From NCBI GenBank assembly GCA_946222725.1, contig CAMIHT010000032.1, forward strand, positions 1-11,273: DNA of 11,273 nt, written 5' to 3'. The position numbers were made by a program, and so were the translations under genes. This document shows, piece after piece, positions 5,424-11,273 of this stretch (positions are counted from its first letter, which is position 1; each line of letters begins with the position of its first letter). The DNA is from Actinotignum schaalii. GTDB taxonomy: Bacteria > Actinomycetota > Actinomycetes > Actinomycetales > Actinomycetaceae. The notes beneath the pieces are model-generated. The model was not told the origin of the DNA, did not search any database, and was given only the letters and a program-made list of their open reading frames with translations.

Positions 5424-6287
5424 CTATATGGAAACCGTGGCAGCGCGGGTGCGCGCGCCCTCGAGCTTGCCGCGCAAACCGTGCGGGGAAATCAACCAGA
5501 CCACCAGGAACATGAGGCCCTGGGCCGTGACCACCGCGGCGCCGGAAGGAAGGTCGAGCCAGTAGGAAACGTACAGACCCACCAGCGCGCACACCGCCGC
5601 GAAAACCGGGGCGAATATGAGCATGACGCGGAAGCGATTGGTGACCAGGTAAGCCGTGGCTCCCGGCACGATCACCAACGCAATAATGAGGATCGCGCCC
5701 ACCGCCTGCATGGCTGTCACCACCGTGAGCGCCAGGCAGAAGAGCAAAATCGCGCCGAGCGTGCGGGCCCGGATACCGATGGCTTGCAGGTGGGTGGGGT
5801 CGAAAGCGTAGGCGGTGAGGTCGCGCCGCTTGAATAGCAAAATCGCGAGCGCGAGGGGGGCCAGGATGACCACCTGGATCATATCCGCGCGCGTGACGCC
5901 CAGCAGGTCACCGAAGATGACGTGGTTGAGGTCCACATTGGAGGGGTTGAGTTTGATAAGGATCAACCCGACCGCGAAGAACAAAGTAAATACTGCTCCC
6001 ATGGAGGCGTCTTCTTTGACTCGCGAGGTGGAGCGCAGCAGGAAAATAAGTGCCACGGCGATGAGTGCGGCGATGACCGCACCTAGGGAGAAGGGCATCC
6101 CGAGCACATAGGCGATAACCACGCCGGGCAGAATCGCGTGCGAGAGTGCGTCGCCCATGAGTGACCAGCCAATGAGCACCAGCCAGCAGCTGATGACCGC
6201 GCACACTATCGCCGCGGTGAGGGTGACCGTAGCCCCGCGCACCATAAAGGGGTGCGTCCACATTTCAACGAAAAGTTCGTACCACAC
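5424..6287 (-). CDS. Manganese/zinc/iron ABC transporter, permease subunit (ABC-3 family)
   Basis: The 287-residue membrane protein is the channel of a metal importer in the ABC-3 family (MntB, ZnuB, SitC, TroC). It is very hydrophobic, with about eight membrane segments over residues 20-275. The family motif G-D-A-L-S-H-A-I-L-P-G lies at 45-55, on the side that contacts the ATPase. Polar stretches such as the one around residues 85-95 are cytoplasmic or periplasmic loops. It starts with GTG at 6287, preceded by AAGGAG 8 nt upstream. That GTG overlaps the TAG stop of the ATPase gene by one base, so translation is probably coupled. Only one permease gene is present, so the channel would be a homodimer. 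Metal choice is argued from the partner lipoprotein, whose ligands favour Mn or Fe. Confidence 0.92.
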   Translation of the reverse strand: MWYELFVEMWTHPFMVRGATVTLTAAIVCAVISCWLVLIGWSLMGDALSHAILPGVVIAYVLGMPFSLGAVIAALIAVALIFLLRSTSRVKEDASMGAVFTLFFAVGLILIKLNPSNVDLNHVIFGDLLGVTRADMIQVVILAPLALAILLFKRRDLTAYAFDPTHLQAIGIRARTLGAILLFCLALTVVTAMQAVGAILIIALVIVPGATAYLVTNRFRVMLIFAPVFAAVCALVGLYVSYWLDLPSGAAVVTAQGLMFLVVWLISPHGLRGKLEGARTRAATVSI

Positions 6288-7090
6288 TAGCGATTCTCCT
6301 TTGCCTTGCGCAGGTGCGTGGCCGGGTCCGCGGCCGGGTCCGGTTCGTGGTGATCGGGGACGACGCCGAAAGCCTGCATGAGGTGCTCGGGCTTCATGGC
6401 TTCAGCCACCGGGCCGTGGAAAATAACACGGCGGTTGAGGAGGAGCACTTCGGAGCACAGTTGGGGCAGGCCGGCCAGGTCGTGGGTGGCGACCAGGATG
6501 GTTACCCCGGAAGCCGCCAGTTTCTGGAGCAGCGCAATAATCATGGTTTCCGACGGTTTATCCACCCCGGCGAAGGGCTCATCGAGGAGCATGAGCTGGG
6601 CGCCCTGGGCGATGGCGCGGGCAATAAATACGCGTTTGCGCTGCCCACCGGAAAGCGATCCGATCTGGCGCTCCGCGTAGGGGGTCATTTCTACCATGTC
6701 GAGGGCGTGGCGCACCGCCTCCCGATCTTCGGCGCGGGGGCGGCGGGTAGGGCCCATGAAACCGTAGCGGCCCGTGGTCACCACCTCGCGGACGCTCACC
6801 GGGAAAGCCCAGTCCACGCCTTCGTTTTGGGGAACGTAGCCGACCAGGCCGGCTTTGCGGGCCCGGGTGCCGCTCTGGCCGAGGATCGTAATATCCCCGC
6901 CGTGCCGCACCGATCCCATAATTGATTTCATGAGGGTGGATTTACCCGAGCCGTTTTGCCCCACGAGGGCGCAAATAACACCCGGGGTCAGCCCGAAGCT
7001 CACCGAGGTGAGGGCTTGCACCGAGCCGTAGCGCGCGTGAACACCGCTCACCTCCAGAGCGTATTTCGGAGATTCTATTGGTGTTGCCAC
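6287..7090 (-). CDS. Manganese/zinc/iron ABC transporter, ATP-binding subunit
   Basis: This cytoplasmic ATPase powers metal import with the permease encoded just downstream. All ABC motifs are present (267-residue numbering): Walker A GQNGSGKST at 44-52, Q-loop Q88, signature LSGGQ at 146-150, Walker B LMLLDEP at 166-172 and the switch His at 203. The last 15-20 residues are charged and Pro/His-rich. I place the start at GTG 7090, preceded by GGAGG, because the ABC fold begins a few residues later (YALEVSGVHARYG). The frame stays open up to a GTG at 7171, but that 27-residue extension lacks a ribosome binding site and family resemblance. The lipoprotein gene ends 111 bp upstream, and the permease start overlaps this gene's stop by one base. 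Confidence 0.93.
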   Translation of the reverse strand: MATPIESPKYALEVSGVHARYGSVQALTSVSFGLTPGVICALVGQNGSGKSTLMKSIMGSVRHGGDITILGQSGTRARKAGLVGYVPQNEGVDWAFPVSVREVVTTGRYGFMGPTRRPRAEDREAVRHALDMVEMTPYAERQIGSLSGGQRKRVFIARAIAQGAQLMLLDEPFAGVDKPSETMIIALLQKLAASGVTILVATHDLAGLPQLCSEVLLLNRRVIFHGPVAEAMKPEHLMQAFGVVPDHHEPDPAADPATHLRKAKENR

Positions 7091-7141
7091 CGTTCCTCCG
7101 CCTTTCTGCGATTGTGCGTAGGTGCGAGCTGCATATAGTGC

Positions 7142-7169
7142 GAACATCGTTGCCGTGTTAGCAACGTTC
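7142..7169 (-). repeat. Intercistronic hairpin between lipoprotein and ATPase genes
   Basis: CGTTGC (7148-7153) and GCAACG (7161-7166) form a 6-bp stem with a 7-nt loop. GAAC/GTTC flanks allow extension with a bulge. It lies in the 111-bp gap between the lipoprotein stop and the ATPase start, without a clear T-run. It could stabilise the upstream mRNA or partly terminate it, raising lipoprotein output over the membrane components. That role is inference. Confidence 0.35.
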
Positions 7170-7201
7170 ACGTGAAAGCAGCGTTTATATGCGAGCGGCG
7201 T

Positions 7202-8179
7202 TTACTTGCCGGCTGGTTTCGTGGGTTCGCTCGCGGATTCGCCGGCCTTGCCGGTGAGCCCGCGGGTGATGAGATCGGCGTCGTACCGAAGCAAATCGAG
7301 GTAGGTGGGAACGGGGCCGTCCGCCTCGGAAAGCGAGTCTACGTACAGTAAGCCGGCTACCGGAACACCGGTGTCTTCGGCAACGGACGCCATTTTGTCA
7401 TCCACGGTGGATTCGCAGAACAGCGCCCGCACCCCGGAGGTGCGCACGAAATTCTCAAGGTCGGCCTTGGCCTTGGGGGTTTGCGCGCCTTCGGCGTTGA
7501 CTGCCCACAGGTACTTTTCTTGCAGACCGTGATCGCGCGTGAGGTAGGAGAAAGCACCTTCGCAGCTCACCAGCGCGCGCTGGGATTCGGGAATGGTAGC
7601 CAGGGCTGCGTCCATATCGGTGGCGATGGCATCCAGTTGTTTCTTGTAATTTTCGCCGTTGGTGCGGTAGGCCTGGGCATGATCGGGATCTACCTTAGAA
7701 AAAGCGGCGACCATATTATCCACGTAGAGTTTGCCGTTCTTCGGACTCATCCACGCGTGCGGATTCGGTTTGCCCTGGTAATCACCTTCCGCGATGGCGA
7801 CCGGCTTAATTCCATCGGAGAGGTTAACGCGTTCAGCAGTGGAATTCTCTACGAATTTCTCAAACCATCGCTCCAGGCCCAGGCCGTTGTAGAGGATGAT
7901 ATCGGCGCCTTCCGCGCGCTTAATATCACCGGGCGAAGGCTGATAATCATGGATTTCTTCCCCCGGATTGGTGATCGAGGCGACCTCCATATGTTCGCCG
8001 GCGATATTCCGTGCCATATCTGCCAGTACCGTGAAGGTGGTGAGTACCTGCGGTTTCTCACTTCCTGCGTTTTTTTCTTGCGACGACGCAGTCCCGCAGG
8101 CCCCCACCACGGCAAGCATGCTCACCAGCAGCGCGGCCAGGCCGGCCCGTACCGCACCCCGTTTATATCCCATTCCCAT
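7202..8179 (-). CDS. Manganese/iron-type ABC transporter, substrate-binding lipoprotein
   Basis: This extracellular lipoprotein captures the metal ion for the transporter (cluster A-I/SBP_bac_9 family: PsaA, MntC, TroA, ZnuA). Residue numbers count from the upstream ATG 8185. The signal peptide ends in lipobox V-G-A-C with lipidated C30. The four metal ligands align as H79 (EEIHDYQPSP), H143 (NPHAWMSP), E209 (SCEGAFSYL) and D283 (YVDSLSE). A glutamate in third place is typical of Mn/Fe proteins; zinc-specific ZnuA usually has His there together with a His-rich loop, absent here. AAAGGGG directly abuts ATG 8185 but lies 6 nt from ATG 8179, so I use 8179 (325 residues). It is the first gene of the operon, downstream of a metalloregulator-type palindrome. 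Confidence 0.93.
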   Translation of the reverse strand: MGMGYKRGAVRAGLAALLVSMLAVVGACGTASSQEKNAGSEKPQVLTTFTVLADMARNIAGEHMEVASITNPGEEIHDYQPSPGDIKRAEGADIILYNGLGLERWFEKFVENSTAERVNLSDGIKPVAIAEGDYQGKPNPHAWMSPKNGKLYVDNMVAAFSKVDPDHAQAYRTNGENYKKQLDAIATDMDAALATIPESQRALVSCEGAFSYLTRDHGLQEKYLWAVNAEGAQTPKAKADLENFVRTSGVRALFCESTVDDKMASVAEDTGVPVAGLLYVDSLSEADGPVPTYLDLLRYDADLITRGLTGKAGESASEPTKPAGK

Positions 8180-8254
8180 CACCATCCCCTTTCTGGCTTA
8201 TACTGGGCGTTGAGATCCTGAGTGGATACACCCGTGAGGAGGCCCAGCGCTCGT

Positions 8255-8274
8255 AAGTAAGGGTACCCTTACTT
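8255..8274. promoter_or_regulatory. Probable DtxR/MntR-family operator of the metal-uptake operon
   Basis: AAGTAAGGGTACCCTTACTT is a perfect 20-bp palindrome, 75 bp upstream of the lipoprotein start. Its layout resembles the 19-bp DtxR/IdeR box (TTAGGTTAGSCTAACCTAA) and related Mn-dependent sites: an A/T-rich flank, an AGG/CCT core and dyad symmetry. With a Mn/Fe importer downstream, the simplest reading is metal-dependent repression when the cell is replete. The regulator is not encoded in this window. Confidence 0.7.
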
Positions 8275-8440
8275 TTTGGTGACGGGGCTTAATCCTACGC
8301 GAGTTTAGCCCCGCGCGCGAGGGCGTCACTCCACAGCTGGGACTTTCTCCCCGGTTATTCGCCACATTTTTTACTTAATATGATATCGCCCACCACCCCG
8401 CCGAACGTGAACACCGCATTTTACTGTCGTAGGCCCCGGG

Positions 8441-8446
8441 TAGACT
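8441..8446 (+). promoter_or_regulatory. -10 element of a leaderless promoter
   Basis: TAGACT ends 6 bp before ATG 8453, so transcription should start at or next to the start codon. No Shine-Dalgarno sequence is present upstream of this ATG (the preceding bases are a C-run). Leaderless mRNAs with TAnnnT at this distance are common in actinobacteria. The -35 region is weak. Confidence 0.55.
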
Positions 8447-8452
8447 TCCCCC

Positions 8453-9493
8453 ATGGATGAGATGGACGCTATCGGACGGGAAATTGACACCATCGCCGCT
8501 TCCCTCGGCGATATTCCGGAAGCCGAACCCGGTGAACCTGGCTACATTATTAATACCTGGGAACGCGTGGTGACCGCGTGCCGGGCGGGGATGCGACCGG
8601 TGGCATCCACGGAAGGGCTGCGCCTGGCCGTGGCGATCGGGCACAACCTAAAAACGGTGGAGCTTTCTCCTGCCCGCGATGGGGAGGGGCGTTCCTATCT
8701 CAATCTGCGCTGCGGGGTGGGCCGGGCGGATCTCATCGATGTGACCGGCTTGGCCGGCTGGGTTTTTGAGACCTTCTCTCTGGGGGATGTGCGTATTGTC
8801 GGGGAGGAGGTGGTCCTGCATCTGGCTTTGCGCATGGCCGGCTTGCCTTTCTCGCGGCTGACCAGCATGGTGAAGTTCCTCGTCGTCGCCGCTATTGACG
8901 CTACCGCGGTATTCGTGCGCGGTCTCGATAACGTTCCCCCCACAAAGGATGATCTTTTTGGGCCGGAAGCGGTGGCCGGCGCCGGGGATATTCTGGAGGA
9001 TACGTTTTCCGCACGCCCGGAAATGAATCCTTTTGTGGGTAATGCACCCGGGGATGCCGATCAGTTCACAGACCCGGCCGGGGTGGATACCCGTTTCGAT
9101 GAACTCCTGGGCACGGCCGGGGTGTATCGCTGGAATGGTTTGGTTTCCGCGCTCGCTCCGTTGCTCGGGCAGCGCGATGTGGCTCAGGCCGAATACGGTT
9201 TTGGGGCCACGCTCCGCGTGGATGGCTCTGAGGTTCCGGTGGTGATGCTACGCAATACCCTCGCCAGCGGGGCGGATAGCGCGGCGGTGACGTTGCGCCT
9301 GGGAGATGCCACCGCGGAAGGAGTTCGGGAGGCGGCACACCAGGCCGCGGCTCTTCCACTCGGCGGGGTGGTGGTGCACGGCACAGATCTTTATTTCAGC
9401 CACGCTTTTGAGATCAGCGGGCAGCGACCGGGGTGGATTGCCAGCCAAATTGAGGGTGCGGCACGGTATTCGTTACTGCTCGGCCGCGGGTAG
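8453..9493 (+). CDS. Uncharacterised 346-residue protein, possibly YbjN/T3SS-chaperone-like
   Basis: I do not recognise this protein with certainty. It is acidic and soluble, with no signal peptide or membrane segment. Residues 30-157 have the alternating strand and helix pattern of YbjN / type III chaperone-like domains (GLRLAVAIGHNLKTVEL, then SYLNLRCGVGR, then VVLHLALRMAGLPF). Residues 160-215 are an acidic, probably flexible linker. Residues 220-344 form a second domain; its LPLGGVVVHGTDLYFSHAFEI (301-321) resembles a segment of the 202-aa protein encoded at 10422-11030. The start at ATG 8453 is supported by a leaderless-type -10 just upstream. Its 3' end overlaps that of the convergent gene by 21 bp. 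The reading frame is convincing; function and fold are inference. Confidence 0.8.
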   Translation: MDEMDAIGREIDTIAASLGDIPEAEPGEPGYIINTWERVVTACRAGMRPVASTEGLRLAVAIGHNLKTVELSPARDGEGRSYLNLRCGVGRADLIDVTGLAGWVFETFSLGDVRIVGEEVVLHLALRMAGLPFSRLTSMVKFLVVAAIDATAVFVRGLDNVPPTKDDLFGPEAVAGAGDILEDTFSARPEMNPFVGNAPGDADQFTDPAGVDTRFDELLGTAGVYRWNGLVSALAPLLGQRDVAQAEYGFGATLRVDGSEVPVVMLRNTLASGADSAAVTLRLGDATAEGVREAAHQAAALPLGGVVVHGTDLYFSHAFEISGQRPGWIASQIEGAARYSLLLGRG

Positions 9494-10264
9494 TTCCAGC
9501 ACCACTTCCCGGAGGCGTTCCCACAGGTCCGCTTCGGCGTCATAAGCTTCGGCAACGATAGATTCGGGGAAATAGGCGGTATCGCGTTCCAGACCCAGCA
9601 GGCAGGGATAAAAACCGCCGCACTGGCGATAGGCGACCCAGGCTAGCGGCGCATGGGCCACCAGCCGGTCCCCGATAAGCACTCCGAGCCCGGAGGCGAG
9701 GGCCTGCCGGGAACGCTGGCCGCGTAATTCGGGTAGCAACGCGCAAATATCCCGTAAATTCCGGGGTAGTTCCCGACCGCGCGGCACCAGTTTCTTCGCT
9801 TCTTCGCGTGCTTCGTGTAGATAATTCTCATCCCCGGGGGCGAGCCAACCGATGCTCCCTTCCGGGTAATAATCGGGGTTATCGCATTCGCGCAGGGCTG
9901 GCAGTAGCGAGGCCTCCCAGCCCAGGTAGCGCCCGGTGGTGGCGGCAGCGATGAGTTCAAGGTAGGAACGCGAATCGGCAATAACACCATTATCCACGGC
10001 GGTGGCGGACCATAGCGTGAGCATCCAGGCATCTTTGGAGCGCCCAAATTGGGAGAGTTGCGATTGTTGCACCCAGCCGTTGCGTTGCAGGCGGCTACGT
10101 GCAGCTACCGCTGCGCGGCGGGATGAGAAACGCAGGCGATTGATCCACATGCGCGGGGCGGTCAGGCGTGCCGCTTCGGCGACCATAGCAAGCAGGGCCC
10201 GATCCAGGGCGGAGGCATCCGCCTGGTTGTCACTCTCGGGGGCCAGATGTGCTCCATGCGCCAT
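9473..10264 (-). CDS. Uncharacterised protein with RraB-like and DUF3806-like regions
   Basis: The 263-residue product is soluble and has no export signal. Residues about 40-118 look like the RraB family (ribonuclease E activity regulator B): a helix with RRAAVAARSRLQRNGW, a strand pair, and an end ELIAAATTGRYLGWEAS that recalls RraB's conserved G-x-Y-x-G-W-E. Residues about 185-255 resemble DUF3806: ASGLGVLIGDRLVAH, a conserved W209, Y219, then FPESIVAEAYD. Both assignments come from pattern memory, not a search. It ends inside the 3' end of the convergent 346-aa gene (21-bp overlap). It starts 157 bp from the divergent 202-aa gene. AAAGGA is 16 nt from ATG 10264, too far to be a good ribosome binding site, so a downstream start such as M27 is possible. 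RNase inhibition cannot be assumed. Confidence 0.75.
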   Translation of the reverse strand: MAHGAHLAPESDNQADASALDRALLAMVAEAARLTAPRMWINRLRFSSRRAAVAARSRLQRNGWVQQSQLSQFGRSKDAWMLTLWSATAVDNGVIADSRSYLELIAAATTGRYLGWEASLLPALRECDNPDYYPEGSIGWLAPGDENYLHEAREEAKKLVPRGRELPRNLRDICALLPELRGQRSRQALASGLGVLIGDRLVAHAPLAWVAYRQCGGFYPCLLGLERDTAYFPESIVAEAYDAEADLWERLREVVLELPAAEQ

Positions 10265-10409
10265 GGCTGCTGGTACCGTCCTTTGCTACTCGAGGGCCGC
10301 GGAAAAATCACGAGGATGCTCAGGGGGCCGCCCGCGGGAAAGCGCGGACGGGATGTTCTCTATTGTACGCGGCGCGCCCGGCCTGTGCCGCATTTTTCTG
10401 CCAACGTGG

Positions 10410-10415
10410 AATACT
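10410..10415 (+). promoter_or_regulatory. Possible leaderless -10 for the 202-aa gene
   Basis: AATACT ends 6 bp before GTG 10422, the same geometry as TAGACT before ATG 8453. The -35 region is not recognisable. A GAGG lies directly against the GTG, too close to act as a Shine-Dalgarno sequence. It is the main support for this start. Confidence 0.35.
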
Positions 10416-10421
10416 GGTGAG

Positions 10422-11030
10422 GTGGTATCACAGTTCACAACATGGGAGGAAGCCGCCGCGGCCTTGCGTGCTAGTTATGCGGGTGCGCGGGCGGATGAAA
10501 CTCCGGCTTTACGTTTTGTCACTCACGGGGTGCCGGTAACAGCCTGGCCCGGGCAGTCAACCCGGCGCGATAGCCGCACCGTCGTTCATCTTGCGGCACC
10601 TGTACTCACCGGCGCGGAGCTGCGTAAGTACGACGGCGCCGCCGCATCCGCGGCGTCTGATGCCGTTGCCACTCCGCCAGGCACGCAAGCAGGCACTCAG
10701 CCTGGCGCCACGCCCGCAGCTCAACCTGGGGCGCAGTCCTATGCGCAATCCGACTCGATGCTTTCCCGCAACGCGGCGGCGGTGCTCGAGCATTTTGGTA
10801 TTGACCCGACCGGCCCGGATCTTATCGCGGTGTTACGCGCGGCGGATACGCTACCAATTGGCGGGATTCGCCTGCTGGGTGGTCGTACCCATATTCATTA
10901 CGCGGTGGCGCTGCCAGCCCCGGCTGCGCAGCTGACTGCCTGCGCGGCGTTGGTGGCGGCGCAGGCCCGGGCGTTGAGCGGTGCGGATGCACTCTCGGAA
11001 TCCGCCCAGGAAGGGGAGGCAGATGTCTAA
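10422..11030 (+). CDS. Uncharacterised two-part protein with an Ala/Pro/Gln linker
   Basis: The frame is open from 10002, but the first 420 bases lie over the minus-strand gene and its upstream gap, and encode Arg/Ala/Ser-rich, non-protein-like sequence. I start at GTG 10422 (202 residues), where a globular segment begins (VVSQFTTWEEAAAALRASYA) and a leaderless-type -10 sits 6 bp before. Residues 1-70 form a small domain. Residues 71-112 are a low-complexity A/P/G/T/Q linker. Residues 113-185 form a second domain; its LPIGGIRLLGGRTHIHYAVAL (144-164) resembles residues 301-321 of the 346-aa protein upstream. No signal peptide is seen. Its stop overlaps the next gene's ATG by 8 bp, so the two are translated together. 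Function unknown. Confidence 0.7.
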   Translation: MVSQFTTWEEAAAALRASYAGARADETPALRFVTHGVPVTAWPGQSTRRDSRTVVHLAAPVLTGAELRKYDGAAASAASDAVATPPGTQAGTQPGATPAAQPGAQSYAQSDSMLSRNAAAVLEHFGIDPTGPDLIAVLRAADTLPIGGIRLLGGRTHIHYAVALPAPAAQLTACAALVAAQARALSGADALSESAQEGEADV

Positions 11031-11273
11031 GAAGTCTGGGCGCGACGAACGCGATGCCCGCGATGTGACTACAGCTGCGGGCCTATATGAGGTACTTGTT
11101 GCTGATTATCATGCGCAGGCGCAGCCGGACGGGGTGCATTACCGTTTCGAGGTGGTGTGGCGTTCGGAGTCAGATAAGCAGGAGATGATCGCGAGTTACG
11201 CGAATGTTCCCGGGCTGGGGGATGTGCTCTACGTGGCGGCGTCGCTGGTGGAGTCGCCAACGGAGGTCCGCAC
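11023..11273 (+). CDS. Uncharacterised protein, cut by the right window edge
   Basis: ATG 11023 lies inside the end of the 202-aa gene (8-bp overlap, different frame). It is preceded by AGGGGAGG at 11012-11019, a strong ribosome binding site close to the ATG. The frame stays open for 83 codons to the window end. It begins with a charged stretch (MSKKSGRDERDARD), then a globular-looking segment (LYEVLVADYHAQAQPDGVHY, then RFEVVWRSESDKQEM). I do not recognise a family. Position and coupling say it belongs to the same operon and probably the same process as the 202-aa protein. Confidence 0.75.
   Translation, partial: MSKKSGRDERDARDVTTAAGLYEVLVADYHAQAQPDGVHYRFEVVWRSESDKQEMIASYANVPGLGDVLYVAASLVESPTEVR

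Larger units (their letters stand above)
8186..8452. promoter_or_regulatory. Divergent control region between the metal-uptake operon and the 346-aa gene
   Basis: Besides the palindrome at 8255-8274 and the elements listed separately, it holds a hairpin with arms CGGGGCT (8283-8289) and AGCCCCG (8307-8313), without a T-run on either side. A good plus-strand -10, TATGAT at 8379-8384, has no clear -35. I could not settle on one minus-strand promoter for the transporter; a TATAAG close to the lipoprotein start is too near to serve unless the leader is almost absent. Confidence 0.35.

Noticed and set aside
7091..7171. 27-residue extension of the ATPase
   Set aside because: No ribosome binding site and no family similarity; GTG 7090 has GGAGG just upstream.
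8283..8313. GC-rich hairpin as a terminator or metal riboswitch
   Set aside because: No T-run on either strand, and no similarity I can see to the yybP-ykoY manganese riboswitch.
10002..10421. N-terminal extension of the 202-aa gene
   Set aside because: It runs antisense to a credible gene, is Arg/Ala/Ser-rich without domain character, and a better start lies at 10422.
1..11273. CRISPR array, insertion sequence, integrase or rRNA
   Set aside because: No spaced identical repeats, transposase or recombinase motifs, or rRNA sequence seen on either strand.

Overview
The window looks like the chromosome of a G+C-rich Gram-positive actinobacterium, probably of the Actinomycetaceae type. The signs are G/C-ending codons, frequent GTG starts, apparently leaderless genes, a T-box leader, a wall-anchored protein with a Pro/Thr stalk and an LTATG sortase motif, and a lipoprotein-dependent metal ABC transporter. 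The genus cannot be fixed from sequence alone.

Layout. Positions 1-500 hold no complete gene. They contain a minus-strand T-box leader whose gene starts at about 22 and runs off the left edge (isoleucyl-tRNA synthetase is my best guess). A GNAT acetyltransferase (501-1061, +) follows, then tRNA-Ser(UGA). Next is an A+T-richer segment bounded by tRNA-Ser and tRNA-Arg(ACG). It carries a minus-strand Abi_2 (AbiD/AbiF-type) HEPN protein, probably phage defence or a toxin, preceded by an unusually structured noncoding stretch of about 290 bp. After tRNA-Arg and its terminator comes an 808-residue surface protein (2862-5288, +). A strong bidirectional terminator separates it from a convergent three-gene operon (8179 down to 5424, -) for a manganese/iron-type ABC transporter: lipoprotein, ATPase, permease. 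A perfect 20-bp palindrome at 8255-8274, of the kind bound by DtxR/MntR-family repressors, lies upstream of the operon.

The right end (8453-11273) holds four poorly characterised genes: a leaderless 346-aa protein, a convergent gene on the other strand with RraB-like and DUF3806-like regions, then a divergent pair with an 8-bp overlap, the second cut by the window edge. Two of them (346 aa and 202 aa) appear to share a C-terminal module, so this may be a family cluster rather than unrelated genes.

The parts most worth following up are the HEPN/Abi gene with its structured upstream RNA region, the T-box with an apparently ultrashort Stem I and a strong promoter antisense to it, and the uncharacterised gene cluster at the right end.
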